From Rhabditoides inermis (lineage: Eukaryota > Nematoda > Chromadorea > Rhabditida > Rhabditidae), in NCBI GenBank assembly GCA_963966185.1, contig CAWZYM010000027.1, positions 215,001 through 279,000 on the forward strand: DNA of 64,000 nt, in the 5' to 3' direction. The notes beneath the pieces were generated by a model. It worked only from the letters and a program-made list of their open reading frames with translations. It made no database searches and was not told the DNA's origin. Positions 1-12,798 of the stretch are shown here, in pieces (position 1 is the first letter of the stretch; every line of letters begins with the position of its first letter). The translations under genes were made by a program, and so were the position numbers.

Positions 1-193
1 ATTATTCACATAATCCCTTCTTGTCACTCGGATTAGGTTTTATGCGGAGGCGTTCAAATCTCGTGTTGTTCATCTAGTTTCACTGACGATGACGAGAACG
101 GATCTTTTGTTTGGTCTTGAAGACTGACATTTTTTGACAGATTTTTTGCGCCTAACCAGAACCAGGCCTTGTTTCTAACATGTTCGTTTCCAG

Positions 194-323
194 GTGCAAC
201 TGCAAGGCCTGGCACCTTCGACCATCTACCGAGTGTCCATTCGAACCAAACACCCAAAGGCAGTGCTGGAGCAACGGCCCGTCGAACGGTGCCTCGACTT
301 CAAGACCTTGCCGAAGAGTGAGT

Positions 324-359
<36 letters not shown>

Positions 360-1803
360 TCTTTCTCTTTTCCTCCCTTCCTCTTCCAATCGATCCCGGC
401 CGCTGTACCGCGCTCTAATTAATTTCTACATGCCTTCCTTTTTTGCGGGTGAGGAGAGGGGGTCGTATTTTTGTGTGCGCGGGGCAACGACGTCGGTGTG
501 TCTGAACCCGCGTGTGCGTCTGCGCCCTCTCACTCTCACACGCTCTCTCGCTCCCCCTCTCGTCTTCTTCCAAAGGACACGTTCCAATGCTCATGCCCTC
601 TCGACATATCCCCTCACAGTTCGTTCTTTACGCCTCCTGCTCCTTCTCCTTCTCCTGCTCCTGCCTCTGCTCCTATTTTTATTCTGCTCTTTGTCTTGCT
701 TCGACTTCTAAGTACTCCAGCTTCAACTCTTTTTCTTGCTATTACTCCTGCTCCCACTCCTTCTTCTGCTCCTTCTCCTATTTCTTCTCCCCCACCCCTT
801 TCCCAAATGTAGTCTTTATCGCAGCGGGTGTGAGACAATGCGTTTCTCGCGAGAGCTCGGCCCCAAATCGCACTTCTTTCATGCACCGCTGCGATTTTTG
901 AATGGGGTGTGCAATTTTCAAGTCAGAGAGCAGAGCACTCTCCACGCCGCGCTCCGCACTGCTCCGCCTGCTCCTTCTCCTCTCCCCCTCCTCCTGCTCC
1001 TTCTCCTCTCCCCCTCCGCCTGCTCCTTCTCCTCTCCCCCTCCTCCTGCTCCTTCTCCTCTCCCCCTCCGCCTGCTCCTTCTCCTCTCCCCCTCCTCCTG
1101 CTCCTTCTCCTCTCCCCCTCCGCCTGCTCCTTCTCCTCTCCCCCTCCTCCTGCTCCTTCTCCTCTCCCCCTCCTCCTGCTCCTTCTCCTCTCCCCCTCCT
1201 CCTGCTCCTTCTCCTCTCCCCCTCCTCCTGCTCCTTCTCCTCTCCCCCTCCTCCTGCTCCTTCTCCTCTCCCCCTCCTCCTCCTCCTTCTCCTCCTCTCT
1301 TTTCGTTTGTGTCGTGTTTCCGAAAGCGCATCATTCCTCAAACGGAAAACGGGGGATTTGGAATGGCTTTTGGGTTTTTTCTTTCTCTTTCGGAGGGGGA
1401 GAAGGAGCAGGAGGTGGTTGCCGGCTGGGGCTGGGTGGGGGAATACCTATGGAGGCGGTGGCACATTGATTCCGAGACTACCGCTCTGCCCCTCCCCTCC
1501 AGCCACGCTCTATCGCCCTTCTCTAGCCCCGGCAGCCTGGATATGAAATAAGAGAGCGGGGTTTCATAGGAGCCTCAGCTCATTATACGATGCGTCACGG
1601 GAGAGAGAGGGGGCTTTATTGAGAGTGAGTTGGCGGAGTGAGAGGTGTGTCTCGCATCGCTACCCGCCCTCCACCCACCCTTGTCCCTTTCTCTCTTTTT
1701 TGTCCTCTCTCCTGACACGCCGCCCTCTCCATTCTTTCATTCGCCCACCTGCATGTTGTACATACTCCGCTATAGCAACCCGCCGCGCCTTTCTCTTACT
1801 GGT

Positions 1804-1845
<42 letters not shown>

Positions 1846-2270
1846 CTGTTCCCTCCCTTCAGTCGGTCTGCCGGAGCCCCCCGTGAACGTGCAGTGTGAG
1901 GCAGGTCCGCAGCCGTCTACCCTGCTTGTCTCGTGGACTCCGAACGTCTCGCAGCCTCGTCCGCCCAGTCGAGCCGCCGTCCACTCATACCTCGTCTACG
2001 CAGACGGAAAGAACATCGCACAGGTCACTGAACCCACCGGTCAGTCTCATCTTTCCGTTTTCATCTCAGCGTATTCATCATCTGTTCAGCGGACCACGTG
2101 CTGCTTCGGTTGGCGGACCTCTCCGACGACCCTCCTCTGTTTCTGACGGTTCGCACGCGGACGCGCGAGGGCGCCGTGTCGTCGGATTCGAACGTCGCCC
2201 GAGTGCCCCGCCAGCTACATCCACAACACCCCGCGTCCATCGCAGCACTGCCACTTCAGGTAACGGACCT

Positions 2271-2312
<42 letters not shown>

Positions 2313-4382
2313 ATTCTCATCCTTCCATTCAGCCCTTGCAACCCCTGCAAACGCTGCCTACGCTGCTCCACCAGGCGAGCTATCCACAGGGATCCCTGCC
2401 CAGAGGTGTGCTCTCTTCTGCCACTCGGATACACTCCTTCGTTGCAGGCGCGCACTGTCTTCCGCCCACGCACCACCTCTCTCTGGACGGGATCGGAGGT
2501 CCTCTCACGGATCCGGGAGGAGTGCCGATGGCTGCCAGCTATCCCACCTACCCCCACGCATACGCCACCACCGGATACTCGAGCGCGTACGGCACACTGC
2601 AGAGGGGGTACGTTAAAACAGTATGTATCAAGGGTTCTATGGGTTACTGAGAGGTAACCGCAACGGTACTCGAATCTCGAGAGCGGAAGCGGAAAACCAC
2701 TTGTGTGTCTGGTCTGTGTGTGTAATTGTATCGCTGTGCTATATTGTGGCCCTCGTCAGTGCAACGGGATACCCGGGGTACACTGCCGCCTCCACTGCCG
2801 CCGCCGGAGGAGGACCACACGTCTATCCAGGAGCATACGACACCCTAGGCATGGTCGGAGCAGGAGCAGGAGTGGGAGTAGGAGGAGTAGGAGTGGGAGC
2901 AGTCGGTCTGGGAGGAGTGGCGGGTGTCGGAGGAGTGGCTGCCATGCAACCGGGAATGACCGGAACGGTGAGTGGCCAGTGCCCCATTCCAATCTGACCT
3001 TGTCGCTTTCAGTGGAAGTCCTCCCACGGCGTGCCCCTCTCCGCAGTCGCCCATCCCTCTGTCGCCGCACAGCCTGCTCTCGCACAGTACTACACGTTCC
3101 ACCCCCGACTGCTCCGCGGAGAAGGAGCAGTGGGGGGAGTGGGAGGAGGGGAGGAGGCGCGGCCGAGTGTGCTGGAGATGGAGAACAGCTACCTGCTGCG
3201 GCACCGGCAGTCGACGGCGGCAGACTGGCCGGGCACGAGTGACCCGAGGGCGAGGATGGAGGCATACGTGAGGGGAGGGGGCAGGACGGCCAGCGCAGAG
3301 CTGCCCGCCAGTGGAGTCGCGCCGGGAACCAGACACAGGTGAGTGGAGGGAGGGAGGGAGAGAGGGAGAGAGAGATAGAGGGGGGAGAGAGAGAGAAGTA
3401 CCGACTGTGCTTCAGACTGGTGCCTCCTCGTCTGGCGCGCGTGAAGAGTGAGAGTGGCTTCGGCACTCGGAGCGAGCCCGATCTGCGACCAGCGCCCCTA
3501 GATGAGGACTGCAGGTGGGAAACTGATTACATGGCTACAGTGACTACAGTAGTTTGACGCATTTTATCAATGGCAACGCGAGCGTGTGACATTGAAATGC
3601 CATACATTACACATTGTAACTGTTGTCATTGTGGTGCAGGAATGTTTCACGTTCATCGTTCAGATGGTTCGTTGCACTCTTCGACTACAACCATCACATG
3701 TCACCGAATGCGAACGCGGAAAATGAAGAACTCTCATTCCGAAAACATCAACTGATAAAGGTATGGCAATGTCGGAAGTGACGTCATTCACAACATTTTG
3801 TAGGTGTACGGGGAGGTCGATCCGGACGGTTTCTATCACGGCCAGCTAGGGTCGAGGTACGGACTGGTACCCTCAAATATGGTCATCGAAATCGCCAAGG
3901 ACGACATGGTACCCAGGTATGCGTCTCTCTCTCTCTCTCTGTCTCTCTGTCTCTCTCTCTCTCTCTCTCTCCTTCCCCTCTCTCACCCACTCACCTAGAA
4001 GGACGCGCAACGAGGCGGTGCCATCGGGGGCGGAGCCTGCGCTCCGGAGAATGCGCTGGGGCTCGCTCAAGTCTCGGTCGTATGACCACGCGGGAGACAG
4101 GAGATACCACCGGCAGTCAGAGTACCAGTCACTGGATAGGAGGGGAGAGCGGGAGAGGGAACACTCGGGGGGCAGGGCGTATCGGAGAGGAGGCAGCAGG
4201 GACAGGGAGTGGGACAGGAGAGGGGAGTACGACGAGGAGTACAGCAGGGACAGAGACCGGTACAGGGACAGACAGACAGCGGCAGGCGCCTCTGGAGAGT
4301 ACTATGACGAGCCGCCCAGGGAACGCAGGAGGGACAGAGAGTACAGGTGAGCAGACGAGAAAGAGAGAGAGTGAGAGAGAGA

Positions 4383-4427
<45 letters not shown>

Positions 4428-4969
4428 CATATCGGTTCTCAGAGACGACTACCGGGAACGCGACCGCTACAGGGAGCACAACGGCCACGGAGGAGGCGGA
4501 GCTACGAGAGGCGGAGACTACGACTACAACGCGCCGCCCGTGCCTCGACACGAACCCCTGCCGCAAACATCAGCCGCACCGACCGCCATGATGGGTGGAG
4601 CCGCGATGGGCGGAGCTCCGATGGGCGGAGCTGCGATGGGCGGAGCTTCGATGGGCGGAACGATGCCGATGCAGGGAGGAATGGGCCAACCGATGATGGG
4701 ACAGATGCCACAGATGCAACAACCGATGGCTATGGGCATGCAGGGAGTGGGATCGGCTGGGCAGATGGCCCAGCTGAACCAGCAGATGGCGGGCATGCAG
4801 ATGGGCGGGGCCTCGATGGGCGGGGCCATGGGAATGGGCATGGACGATGGGCGGCTGAACGGAGGAATGATGCGACAGATGGTGGCCAAGTTCGACTACG
4901 ACTCCAGGCAACTCAGTCCAAATGTGGATGCGGAGCAGGTGAGGAGATAAAGAGAGGGAAAGAGAGAGA

Positions 4970-5013
<44 letters not shown>

Positions 5014-5543
5014 GCAGGTGGAGCTGTCGTTCCGTCAGGGAGACGTGATCACGGTGTATGGAGAGATGGACGAGGACGGTTTCTTCATGGGCGAGTTGAA
5101 TGGTTCGAGGGGCCTGGTGCCCTCCAACTTCCTCCAGACCAGCCCTCTCACCCACCTCGCGCCCAGCCAGCCCACTGAGCCCAGAAAGGTACGCGTTCTT
5201 TTCGAATATCTTTTCATCGAAGTTGACTGTGTCTGTCTCAGGGAGTGGCGTTCTCGGAGGGCGCTTCTGTATCCGCGGGAGCAGCCATCAAGAAGGCGAC
5301 GCCCGCACGACAGACCAGCCAGGGCAGTGCTGGAACGGCCACCAAGACTGCCGTCAAGAAGGTATGAGAGGGAGAGGGGAATATAAGTGACGTGTGTTGT
5401 TGTAGACGACGACGGCGGGCGCGGCGGGGAAGCCTCTGGCGAAGAAGATGAGCGATGTCGGCAAGGGAGGGACGCCAGCGGTGCGTAAGACTAGCACAGC
5501 AGTCAAGAAGGCCGGGGCAGACACTGCCAAGAAGAAGGGATGA
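194..5543 (+). CDS. RIMBP: RIM-binding protein (RIM-BP), 3' part of a multi-exon gene; 5' end lies left of the window
   Basis: Presynaptic scaffold that links RIM and voltage-gated calcium channels at active zones. The first exon seen (about 194-317) ends a fibronectin III domain (LAPSTIYRVSIRT). Exons 1863-2039 and about 2090-2262 give another FN3 domain starting PEPPVNVQCEAG. A long low-complexity linker rich in Pro, Gly and Ala follows. SH3-II begins near 3664 (RWFVALFDYNHHMSPN) and continues at 3805 (VYGEVDPDGFYHGQLG, YGLVPSNM). After an Arg/Asp/Tyr-rich and Met-Gly-rich linker, SH3-III starts near 4880 (MVAKFDYDSRQLSPN) and ends near 5140 (ELSFRQGDVITVYGEMDEDG, GLVPSNF). The C-terminal tail is Lys/Ala/Thr-rich, with the stop at 5541. 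The order FN3 then two C-terminal SH3 domains is that of RIM-BP. The intron at 318-1862 holds a 26-bp minisatellite. Family assignment is firm; exact borders in the linker exons are less so. Confidence 0.9.
968..1290. repeat. 26-bp pyrimidine minisatellite in a RIM-BP intron
   Basis: About 12 head-to-tail copies of a 26-bp unit built on TGCTCCTTCTCCTCTCC followed by C and T runs, with a C/G variant in some copies. The unit contains no stop codon in any frame, so it opens long Pro/Leu/Ser frames on one strand and Glu/Gly/Arg frames on the other. Confidence 0.9.
1805..1843. repeat. (CT)n microsatellite next to a RIM-BP splice acceptor
   Basis: An uninterrupted CT run of about 38 bp sits roughly 20 bp upstream of the acceptor AG at 1861-1862, within or beside the polypyrimidine tract. 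Confidence 0.9.
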
Positions 5544-6204
5544 GGAGAAGGAGGAGAAGAAGGAGGAGAAGGGAGAATGTCACTGCCGTTCCGTGTTCCG
5601 TGATTGAGATGCTCACTGTGATTTCTGTTGCCAACCCGTGCCCTGCAGGTTGATTAATCTCGTATCGATTGATCAACCCGCCGATTGTTTGTTTCATTTC
5701 GATCCCCCGCGACACACTGGGTCTACGCGGATCATACTTATTTATTGGATTTTCGCACGACTATATATTTATTGAACGATTTGGTTTTATTTATTTCACC
5801 AACATTTATTTATCAGATCTCGCTCCAAATTCAAAACAAAGAGACACTTGTCGCGTTTTCAGATTTCTTCTATGGATCTATTCAATTGTTTCACTAATAT
5901 ATGTTATATATGCATCTATTTATTATACGCTGATTTACTCGTGTATGACCTACACAGAGAGTGGATTAATAAAGAGTTTTAAAATATATATTTTGTTTAA
6001 AAATTGATGTGTTCCAATTTAACCCGCAGACTGTAGGAATGCAACCACTCTCGTTGTCTGCGCGCGCTCTCTCGTCTTCCCCTCGTCGTCTGCGCGCTCT
6101 CACTCTCTCGCGCGCTTGGCCCCGCCCACCGCCTGCGCCGCTTCATTGCACTGTGCACCTACTTAATGCGGGTTCTTATAAAGTTCAACTCTATATGTTA
6201 AGCT
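5544..6204. other. RIM-BP 3' UTR and spacer up to BARD1
   Basis: An AT-rich stretch with an AATAAA poly(A) signal at 5968-5973 that would serve RIM-BP. From about 6060 to 6150 it turns GC- and CpG-rich (cgcgcgctctc, ccccgcccacc), which could be the BARD1 promoter. No open frame with family support was seen. Confidence 0.6.
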
Positions 6205-8819
6205 ATGGAGGTGGCTCCATTCGCAGGTACGCTGGAAGCCGCGCGAGTATTTCTTCAATCCATACGATGTGCATCTTGGTCAGTTTAAAAAACAACAAAC
6301 AACATATTATGCATACTATAATAATGTAGTGACTCAAACGGGGGCGAGTTGAACTTCGTCGATCCGTCGTGTCACCACCCCTTCTGCTTCCCGTGCATCA
6401 ACAACGTCCTCGGAGCAGACGGCAGCATTGTCAAGTGCCCCAAATGCTCCATCCCACTCTCTATGACTAAGGTAAGCCATTCATTTATTTATTATCAATC
6501 AATCAATCATGTAGATTGTGTCGGCGACTGCGATCAACACCATTTACGAGAATCTGGAGATGATCGAGCAGATTATTGACAAGGTATGTTTATTTGTTGC
6601 CATGTTTACGTTGTTGTTCGTATTGTTTACCGATGCAGTACTCGTCACTGGACTGCTCGGACTCGCAGGCGGAGGTGGCAGCGACACAGCAGATGGTGGC
6701 CGCTGCCCTCGACCACGGGCCCACACGCACCGTCAGTATCATCTGCTCCTCCCTTCTCTACTCATTGCATAGGTCCACGAGTTCTGTGCGACACAGAGGC
6801 CGGAGGACCGTCGCACCACGCCGTCTCCCTCCCCCGCACCCGAGGAGAAGCCACGTCAGTCAATGCGGCGCCCTACCTTCACTGTATTTCCATGTTCAGT
6901 GGTTGCCCGCGAGCCGTCCCCTGCCGACGCAGCCTCCTCTGGAACTTCCCTCAGTTCCGAGCTGGGAGACTACCACAACACAGGTGCGTACATTTAGCTG
7001 CTATTTTCCTATTTACTTTCTATCAAACCTTTCAGCGCCCGTTCCGAAGTGCGAGCCGGTGTCGGTGATGGATCGCGAGGAAGACGACTACAGTCCAGAA
7101 CTGTCTGCCGGCGCGCCCGGAGGAGAACAGCTCTTCGCATCGCAGTTTGTCGACTTCAAGAAGGAATCAGAAACGGTAGCGCGTTAAGTTTATAATATAT
7201 GTCTTAATTGTAATCGTTTTTAGTTTGTCGTTCCCTCTTCAACCTCGTGGTTCGGAAATACGAAGAGCCGCCCGATCGCGACTGCTAAGCGAAGAGGAGC
7301 GGCCACCAAATCGGAGAAGGTAATAGTTGAATGTCATCAATATAGTTTGTGTGGGTTTCAGTTGTGGGAGGAGTCTGAGCAGAAGATCGCGTCGAACCGG
7401 TCGAAGTGTGTGGTGAAGGAGGAGGGATCGGTGGGTGGGAGTGGGGAGGGGCGTTTGACCCGCTCGCGATCCCGCAGCAGAGCACCCTCCGCCACTCCGG
7501 AACCGGAAGAGGTGAGCGGAGCATCTATCAAAGGAAGAATTTGATGATTGTTTATTGAACATGCTGATTGCTGAGGAGATGAATGAGAACAGCCTGTTGC
7601 AGTCGTCTGTGACTCCCCGCACTCGCAGCAATTCCACCCGTGTCCGCCATCCCACAGTCGCCAGGCTCAGCACCGGGCCAGACGAAGAGGTACGAGCAGT
7701 ACTGTACGTTACTGTACTTTGTTCACTGCACGTGCACTACTGTACTTTGTTCACTGCACGTGTACTACTGTACTTTGTTTCCTATATGTATACTATTGTA
7801 CTTTGCTGTTTGATTGTAGATGTCGCGTCGTTCGACCCGCAGTACTGTCGTGTCGGGAGTAGGGGAAGGCGAGAGGACTCCCGGAATACGGAGAGTAGAG
7901 AGCGAGTCGCCCACTGGAACGCCCGGCAGTGCAAAGGTGAACGGGTGTTTTGTGCTTTCATTCATAGCTCACAATGTTCATTACATACTGGATCATAACA
8001 ATGCTATGTTCAGCTGAAGCGCCAAAGCACCGGGGCCGGCGACTCTCTGATCAGCACGGTGCTGCGCAACAATCCCAACAGACTTAAGGAGCTGCTGGAG
8101 GTGCGTAATCTCTTTCTCTCCTCTCTCTCTCCTTTCCCCCCTTTCTCCCCCCCCCCCCCCTCTCTCTCTCTCCTCACCTCCCCCCTCTCTAGCTGGACAT
8201 GGATCCGAACGAGAGGGACGGCCAGGGCTGGACTGCCCTCCACCACGCTGCCCGCACTGACAGAGCAGACATGGCTGCCATGCTAGTCGAGTTCGGAGCT
8301 GTCGTCAATGCGCACAGTGAGTGGGAGGGGTATTGATTGATTATCGATTGCGTCATATTGATTGAATATGTTTTCCAGCTCGCAACGACTGCATGACCCC
8401 TCTGCACGTGGCGGTGAAGTTTGCGAGCAATTCGACGGCAGAGTGGCTGCTCAAACACGGAGCCAACAGGGCCGCCAAGGTGAGGGGGGAAGAGGGAGCA
8501 CCATCGAATTCCGAATTGCTATGACGTTGGCAGGACAAATGTCTGGTTGTTTTAGTTCATTGAACTCAAAAAGTGTTTAGGATGTGAACCAGCAGACGCC
8601 TGCTGCGCTGGCTGCCGGCAACAGCCCCGTCAGAGCTGCCCTCATGCAGACTGCCGGCAAGATGCTACAGATTGGTTTGTATGGTATGATTCGTACAAAT
8701 ATGAATGTAATGTTGGCAGTGCCGCGGCCTCCGCGCACCCGAATCGCCATTCTCCTCGCACACGACATTGACAATACCAAGTACCGGAGGCTCATCAAGG
8801 CGTGCATGTTCCAGGTACA

Positions 8820-8867
<48 letters not shown>

Positions 8868-11129
8868 GTCTCTCTGTCTGTCTGTCTCTCTCCTCTCCCC
8901 CTCACTCTCCCTTGCAGACGGCGTCGTCTCTGGAGCAGTCCACCCACCTGGTGGTGTCATCTGGTGACTGTGAGATGGACGAGTGTGTGTTGGAGGCTGT
9001 TGCCCGTGGAATGAGTGTGGTGACTGCCGACTGGCTCGAGCAGGCAGACAGGGACAAGGGAGTGGTGAGTGTCTTTCACACATTCACCACGCACCGAAAC
9101 CGGACGTGTGTGTATGATAGTGAAATTACGTGTATTCTTCCCTACTTTGTTTGTCTAATATTGATGATGGAGATGAGAAATTATCAATGGAGGCTTCTCA
9201 ATCTATTTTATCTGCTGTGTCGCAGTGTGTGTGTGTGTATTGGGATTGGGACGATGGGTGTTTTAGGCGCCGGACGAGGCAGCGTACGAGGTGCGTCGAC
9301 TGCGAATCAACGGACTCTCATTCGACAACAAGACGGTCACCCGGTCGAGACAGGATGCGGAGAGGATGGTGAGGGGAGAGAGGGGGGAGAGAGAGAGTGG
9401 GAGAGGAGAGAGAGAGATGATTCGTCGTTCCAGAAGCCCGGTCTGTTCAAGAGCTGTCAGTTCTACTTCTCCAATGATCGATTCAACGCGTTTGGTCCGA
9501 TAGCAGAGAAGGTAAGATTTTTGAATGACATAATCTGTAAGGTCCTGTTTTTCAGAGTCTGCTCAAGAAGGTGATCGAGTTGGCGGGTGGAGAGGTAGAT
9601 TTCTTTTGTTTCAAATTAGTATTATGGTTTTTATTGTACATTGTAGATCTGTGCTCGTCTTCCGCAGAAGAATGTCGACGACCCTCCGCCCTATCACAAC
9701 TCGCAGCTGTGAGTCTCTGACACGTCGACAAGTGTATATAGTAGTGTTGGGCAAAATCCTAATCCGAGTTGGATTTTGGATTTTGGATTAATCAAAATCC
9801 CAGATATTCAGGGTTTTGGATTTTGGATTAATCCGTAATCAAAAATTGTGGATTTCGGGTTTTGGATTAACCCAAAATCCAAAATTTTTGGATTTTGGAT
9901 TTCAGATTAATCCAAACTTTGGATTTTGGATTAATCCATTTACATTGTCTTTTTGGCATCTTTATGCCTTACTAATAGTAGAATTTGGTGTTTTTGATGT
10001 TTCTGTAACGTTACAAAGGCGCCGTTATAGATGAAAGCTCAAATAAAGTGAAATTTCATCATTTAAAACGACATTATTTTAACAATTTGTAAACGAGTAG
10101 ATTAATCCAAAATCCAAAACCCGGATTTATGGATTTTGGATTTTGGACTAATCCAAATCCCCAAAAAACTGGATTTCGGATTTCGGATTAATCTGAAATC
10201 CAAAATTTCTAAGATTTTGGATTAAGATTCGGATTAATCCGATTAATCCACGATTAATCCAAATTTGGATTAATCCTGCCCAACACTAGTATATAGCGAA
10301 GGTTTACCTGAAACATGCACTCGACATCCAAAGGTTCATCCGCAATAGCTATTGCCTGTTAGTTGATTTCAATGGTGTGCTTTTGAAGACTGAAATTGTG
10401 AGCTCAATTCTTCTATTTGATGTCCTAGACATCTATATTCCAGAGTCCAGACACTTTATTCCAGACATATTCACAAGAACGAGCAATTGACGCGGACACA
10501 GGAAGTAGACATTAATAAGGAAAGAGTTCACTCGAACGGTTTTCTTTTCTTCTTTTTTTCTCGATTGCACTCGTTCGCTGAATTCTTGTATATTTTTGAT
10601 AGAGAAAGTGGGTAAAATAGAATGACGATAGAAGTGGTGGGAGAAGGAAGAGAGAGAGGGGGGATGTCAGTCAAGGAAGTAGGATCCTTGTGTGGAAAAT
10701 GGCTACACTATTAGCAGCGTCCGTCACTCAAGCTGAAGAACATAGTCAGAGTCACGTACAAAAAAAGTTTTACGGATAAACTATCATCATTTATTTATTA
10801 TGTTGCATATACACAATATCATAAGGGGTGTTCAGAAAGGCATCATTGGAACCTCGAAACGGATGAGGGATGTCGAACGCACCTAAAGGACAACAAAGTA
10901 TCTAAATCGAATTGTGGCTTGTCTTCAGGAAGCCCTACTTCAAAGTGTACAACCCTCTCACTGTCGCTTCGCCTGCAAGAAGTGCTGGATCCAAGGTATC
11001 GGTCCAATATCGATTCATTATTGATTATTCGATTTGCAGACGAACCCGTGCGCTCACATGCAGCTGGTCACTCCCACGTGGATTCTCGAAGCGATCGCCG
11101 ACTATCGATTGACTGACAGACTCTATTGA
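6205..11129 (+). CDS. BARD1: BARD1 homologue: RING, ankyrin repeats and tandem BRCT, multi-exon
   Basis: Partner of BRCA1 in a nuclear E3 ubiquitin ligase for DNA repair. Start ATG 6205 gives MEVAPFAGTLEAARVFLQS, then RING ligands IRCAS-C (split by an intron at about 6273-6333), SCHHPFCFPC and CPKC near 6440-6450. A Ser/Thr/Arg-rich middle follows (exons about 6640-8030). Ankyrin repeats lie at about 8190-8660 (GWTALHHAARTDRADMAAML, MTPLHVAVKFASNSTAEWLL). BRCT1 begins near 8720 (RIAILLAHDIDN, THLVVSSG, MSVVTADWLEQA). BRCT2 runs over exons near 9430-9708 and 10928-11129, ending VTPTWILEAIADYRLTDRLY with stop TGA at 11127. RING plus ankyrin plus two BRCTs is specific to BARD1; BRCA1 has no ankyrin repeats. 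The last intron (about 9709-10927) is enlarged by a MITE insertion. Confidence 0.9.
7690..7815. repeat. Short tandem repeat in a BARD1 intron
   Basis: Three imperfect copies of a unit of about 30 bp containing ACTGTACTTTGTTCACTGC. It lies wholly inside the intron before the exon starting ATGTCGCGTCG near 7820. Confidence 0.7.
8820..8892. repeat. (CT)n / CTGT microsatellite in a BARD1 intron
   Basis: A CT run with CTGT interruptions that fills the intron between the BRCT1 exon ending ACMFQ and the acceptor ttgcag near 8917. Confidence 0.85.
9742..10288. mobile_element. hAT-type MITE (547 bp) with 8-bp target-site duplication
   Basis: The ends are perfect inverted repeats, TAGTGTTGGGCA at 9742-9753 and TGCCCAACACTA at 10277-10288. 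The element is flanked by GTATATAG at 9734-9741 and again at 10289-10296. An 8-bp duplication and a TAGTGTTGGGCA-like terminus are typical of hAT transposons. The interior has no coding capacity and is mostly reiterations of GGATTTTGGATTAATCC in both orientations, so it is non-autonomous. It lies in the last intron of BARD1. Confidence 0.92.
10297..10927. other. Remainder of the last BARD1 intron
   Basis: Unique-looking intronic sequence between the MITE and the exon starting GAAGCCC at 10928. No repeat structure or open frame with support was found. Confidence 0.5.
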
Positions 11130-11879
11130 TTGACATCATGTTTTTGGGTTACGTTTCTCTCGCTTCCATGTTTGACATCGACATCGATGTTTGGTGAAAG
11201 AGTGATGCGTGTACTTTTACTTGTGAGTGAGTGAGTGAGTGGGAGAGTGTGGATTGCATTAGACCGATGTTATGATACGCGAATACATAGCTGAGAGTGG
11301 TTCGGTTGATGCAATTTGTTCCATAAAGATACATTTGCACTGATTCCCACTGACGTTTGCTTCCCTTTCGAATACTGTAAGTTTATATTTATCGCCCCAG
11401 GCTATTCTTGTGCGTTGTTTACATAGGATCGGTGTAACTATATTAGCGGGACCAGTTTCAGACGGGATGGACCCCGGAAATGGACGGAGTGATATGACGT
11501 GCAGGTAGGAGAGAGAGAAGGAGAGAAAGAGGGGAGACCCTCGACCGGCCCGCTAACCGAGTTTCCTCTCCCCCTCCGCTGCCCGATTCGAATTGTAGAT
11601 GCAGTGACGTCTTCCGGGCGCTCGGCCCACAAACCTATCCATCCCCCATTCCCATTCCACAAGGTAATTGTCCTCTTCCCGTTCCCTTCCCCCAATCTTG
11701 TCTGATTAACCCGTACGTGACGTCACTCACTCGGACAGACTCTAACAGAACAAGTGTTTATTCCGCACACACAACACACTGCTTGATGAGACGAGACTGA
11801 GAAGGTGATACCGCGATGTGGGTGGCTACGGTGTATAGGAGGGAATCTGAGTGGGCGGGGCCTAGGTGGGCGTGGTCTC
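11130..11879. other. Spacer between convergent BARD1 and nlp-21 genes
   Basis: It holds a GAGT run near 11223-11242. An exon-like pair at about 11466-11502 and 11599-11661 (donor GTAGGA, acceptor TGTAG, donor GTAATT) would give a short Pro-rich peptide on the plus strand. That peptide matches nothing I recognise and is not called as a gene. Confidence 0.4.
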
Positions 11880-12758
11880 TTAGTCGTCCGCCGGCTGCCC
11901 GTCTACGGGAAAATTGCGACCGCCGCCGCGCTTCCCGCCTAAATATGGCACGGATGAAAAATTCAGGAAATGACATGTTTGATTTGGTTCTGCAGAATTC
12001 TCTCGCAGTATATTTCTTGCGCCTTGCAATTTGGCGTCCGGAATGACTCCTATATATTCATAGCCGTGTTCGCATCCAAAAATTGCCGGACGAAAGAAGA
12101 AGAGCGAATTTGATTGGATTATGGAGAAAGGAGACAGCTGTTTCTTCACCAAAAACAAGAGCACGCGTGCACTTGGAGCGCTGTGACTGTGGTGTCTTCC
12201 CGTGATCATCACTTAACCAATTACAACAAGTATCACAAATGAAACGTACTCACTGTTGAGTGTAAGCGGTGGTAGGTGGCTGGCGGAAGAGGGAGTAAAG
12301 CGAGAGTGGAGGGGTAGCATAGTAGGGGGAGTAGCGAGGAGGGAGCAAGCATGCCTCCCTGTGTCTAGTACATACCGAAGACCCGCGCGCCCCCGCGACG
12401 CTCCATCGGAGACACAAAGTAGTCCAGCTCGCGCTTCTGAAACGCACCGGTGGAAACGCAGTCCCTCTTTCGCTTGTAATATCTTATGTCTTCGAATACA
12501 TTTATGATTTGTTTTTAACATGATGTCATGAGAATCTCGGAGTGTTTTTGGTTGATCGCGTGTGAAAATGGGAACGTGTGCATACAGTTCGCATCCACAC
12601 GATTCACCAAGAGTGGCGTCATGTGAAAAAGGAAGGGGGAGAATGGGAGGCGAGGAACGCGCTGTCTTCTTGTTGTGTATCAATATCCCTCTCCTTCCTC
12701 CCTCGGGGATCCCCTCTTCTCTATCCTTGCAAGAACTCTGGACGCATCCAGCTCCCTT

Positions 12759-12798
<40 letters not shown>

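Noticed and set aside
736..1551. Overlapping long Leu/Pro/Ser and Glu/Gly/Arg frames
   Set aside because: They come from the 26-bp minisatellite of the RIM-BP intron, open in all frames, with no independent coding signal.
4082..5048. Alternative Arg/Glu- and Asp/Gly-rich frames in the RIM-BP C-terminal region
   Set aside because: They are shadows; the frame giving the Met-Gly linker and SH3-III is the one continuous with the flanking SH3 exons.
11466..11705. A short plus-strand gene with two exons encoding a Pro-rich peptide
   Set aside because: Splice sites are plausible, but the product is about 50 residues, matches nothing, and lies between two convergent genes.
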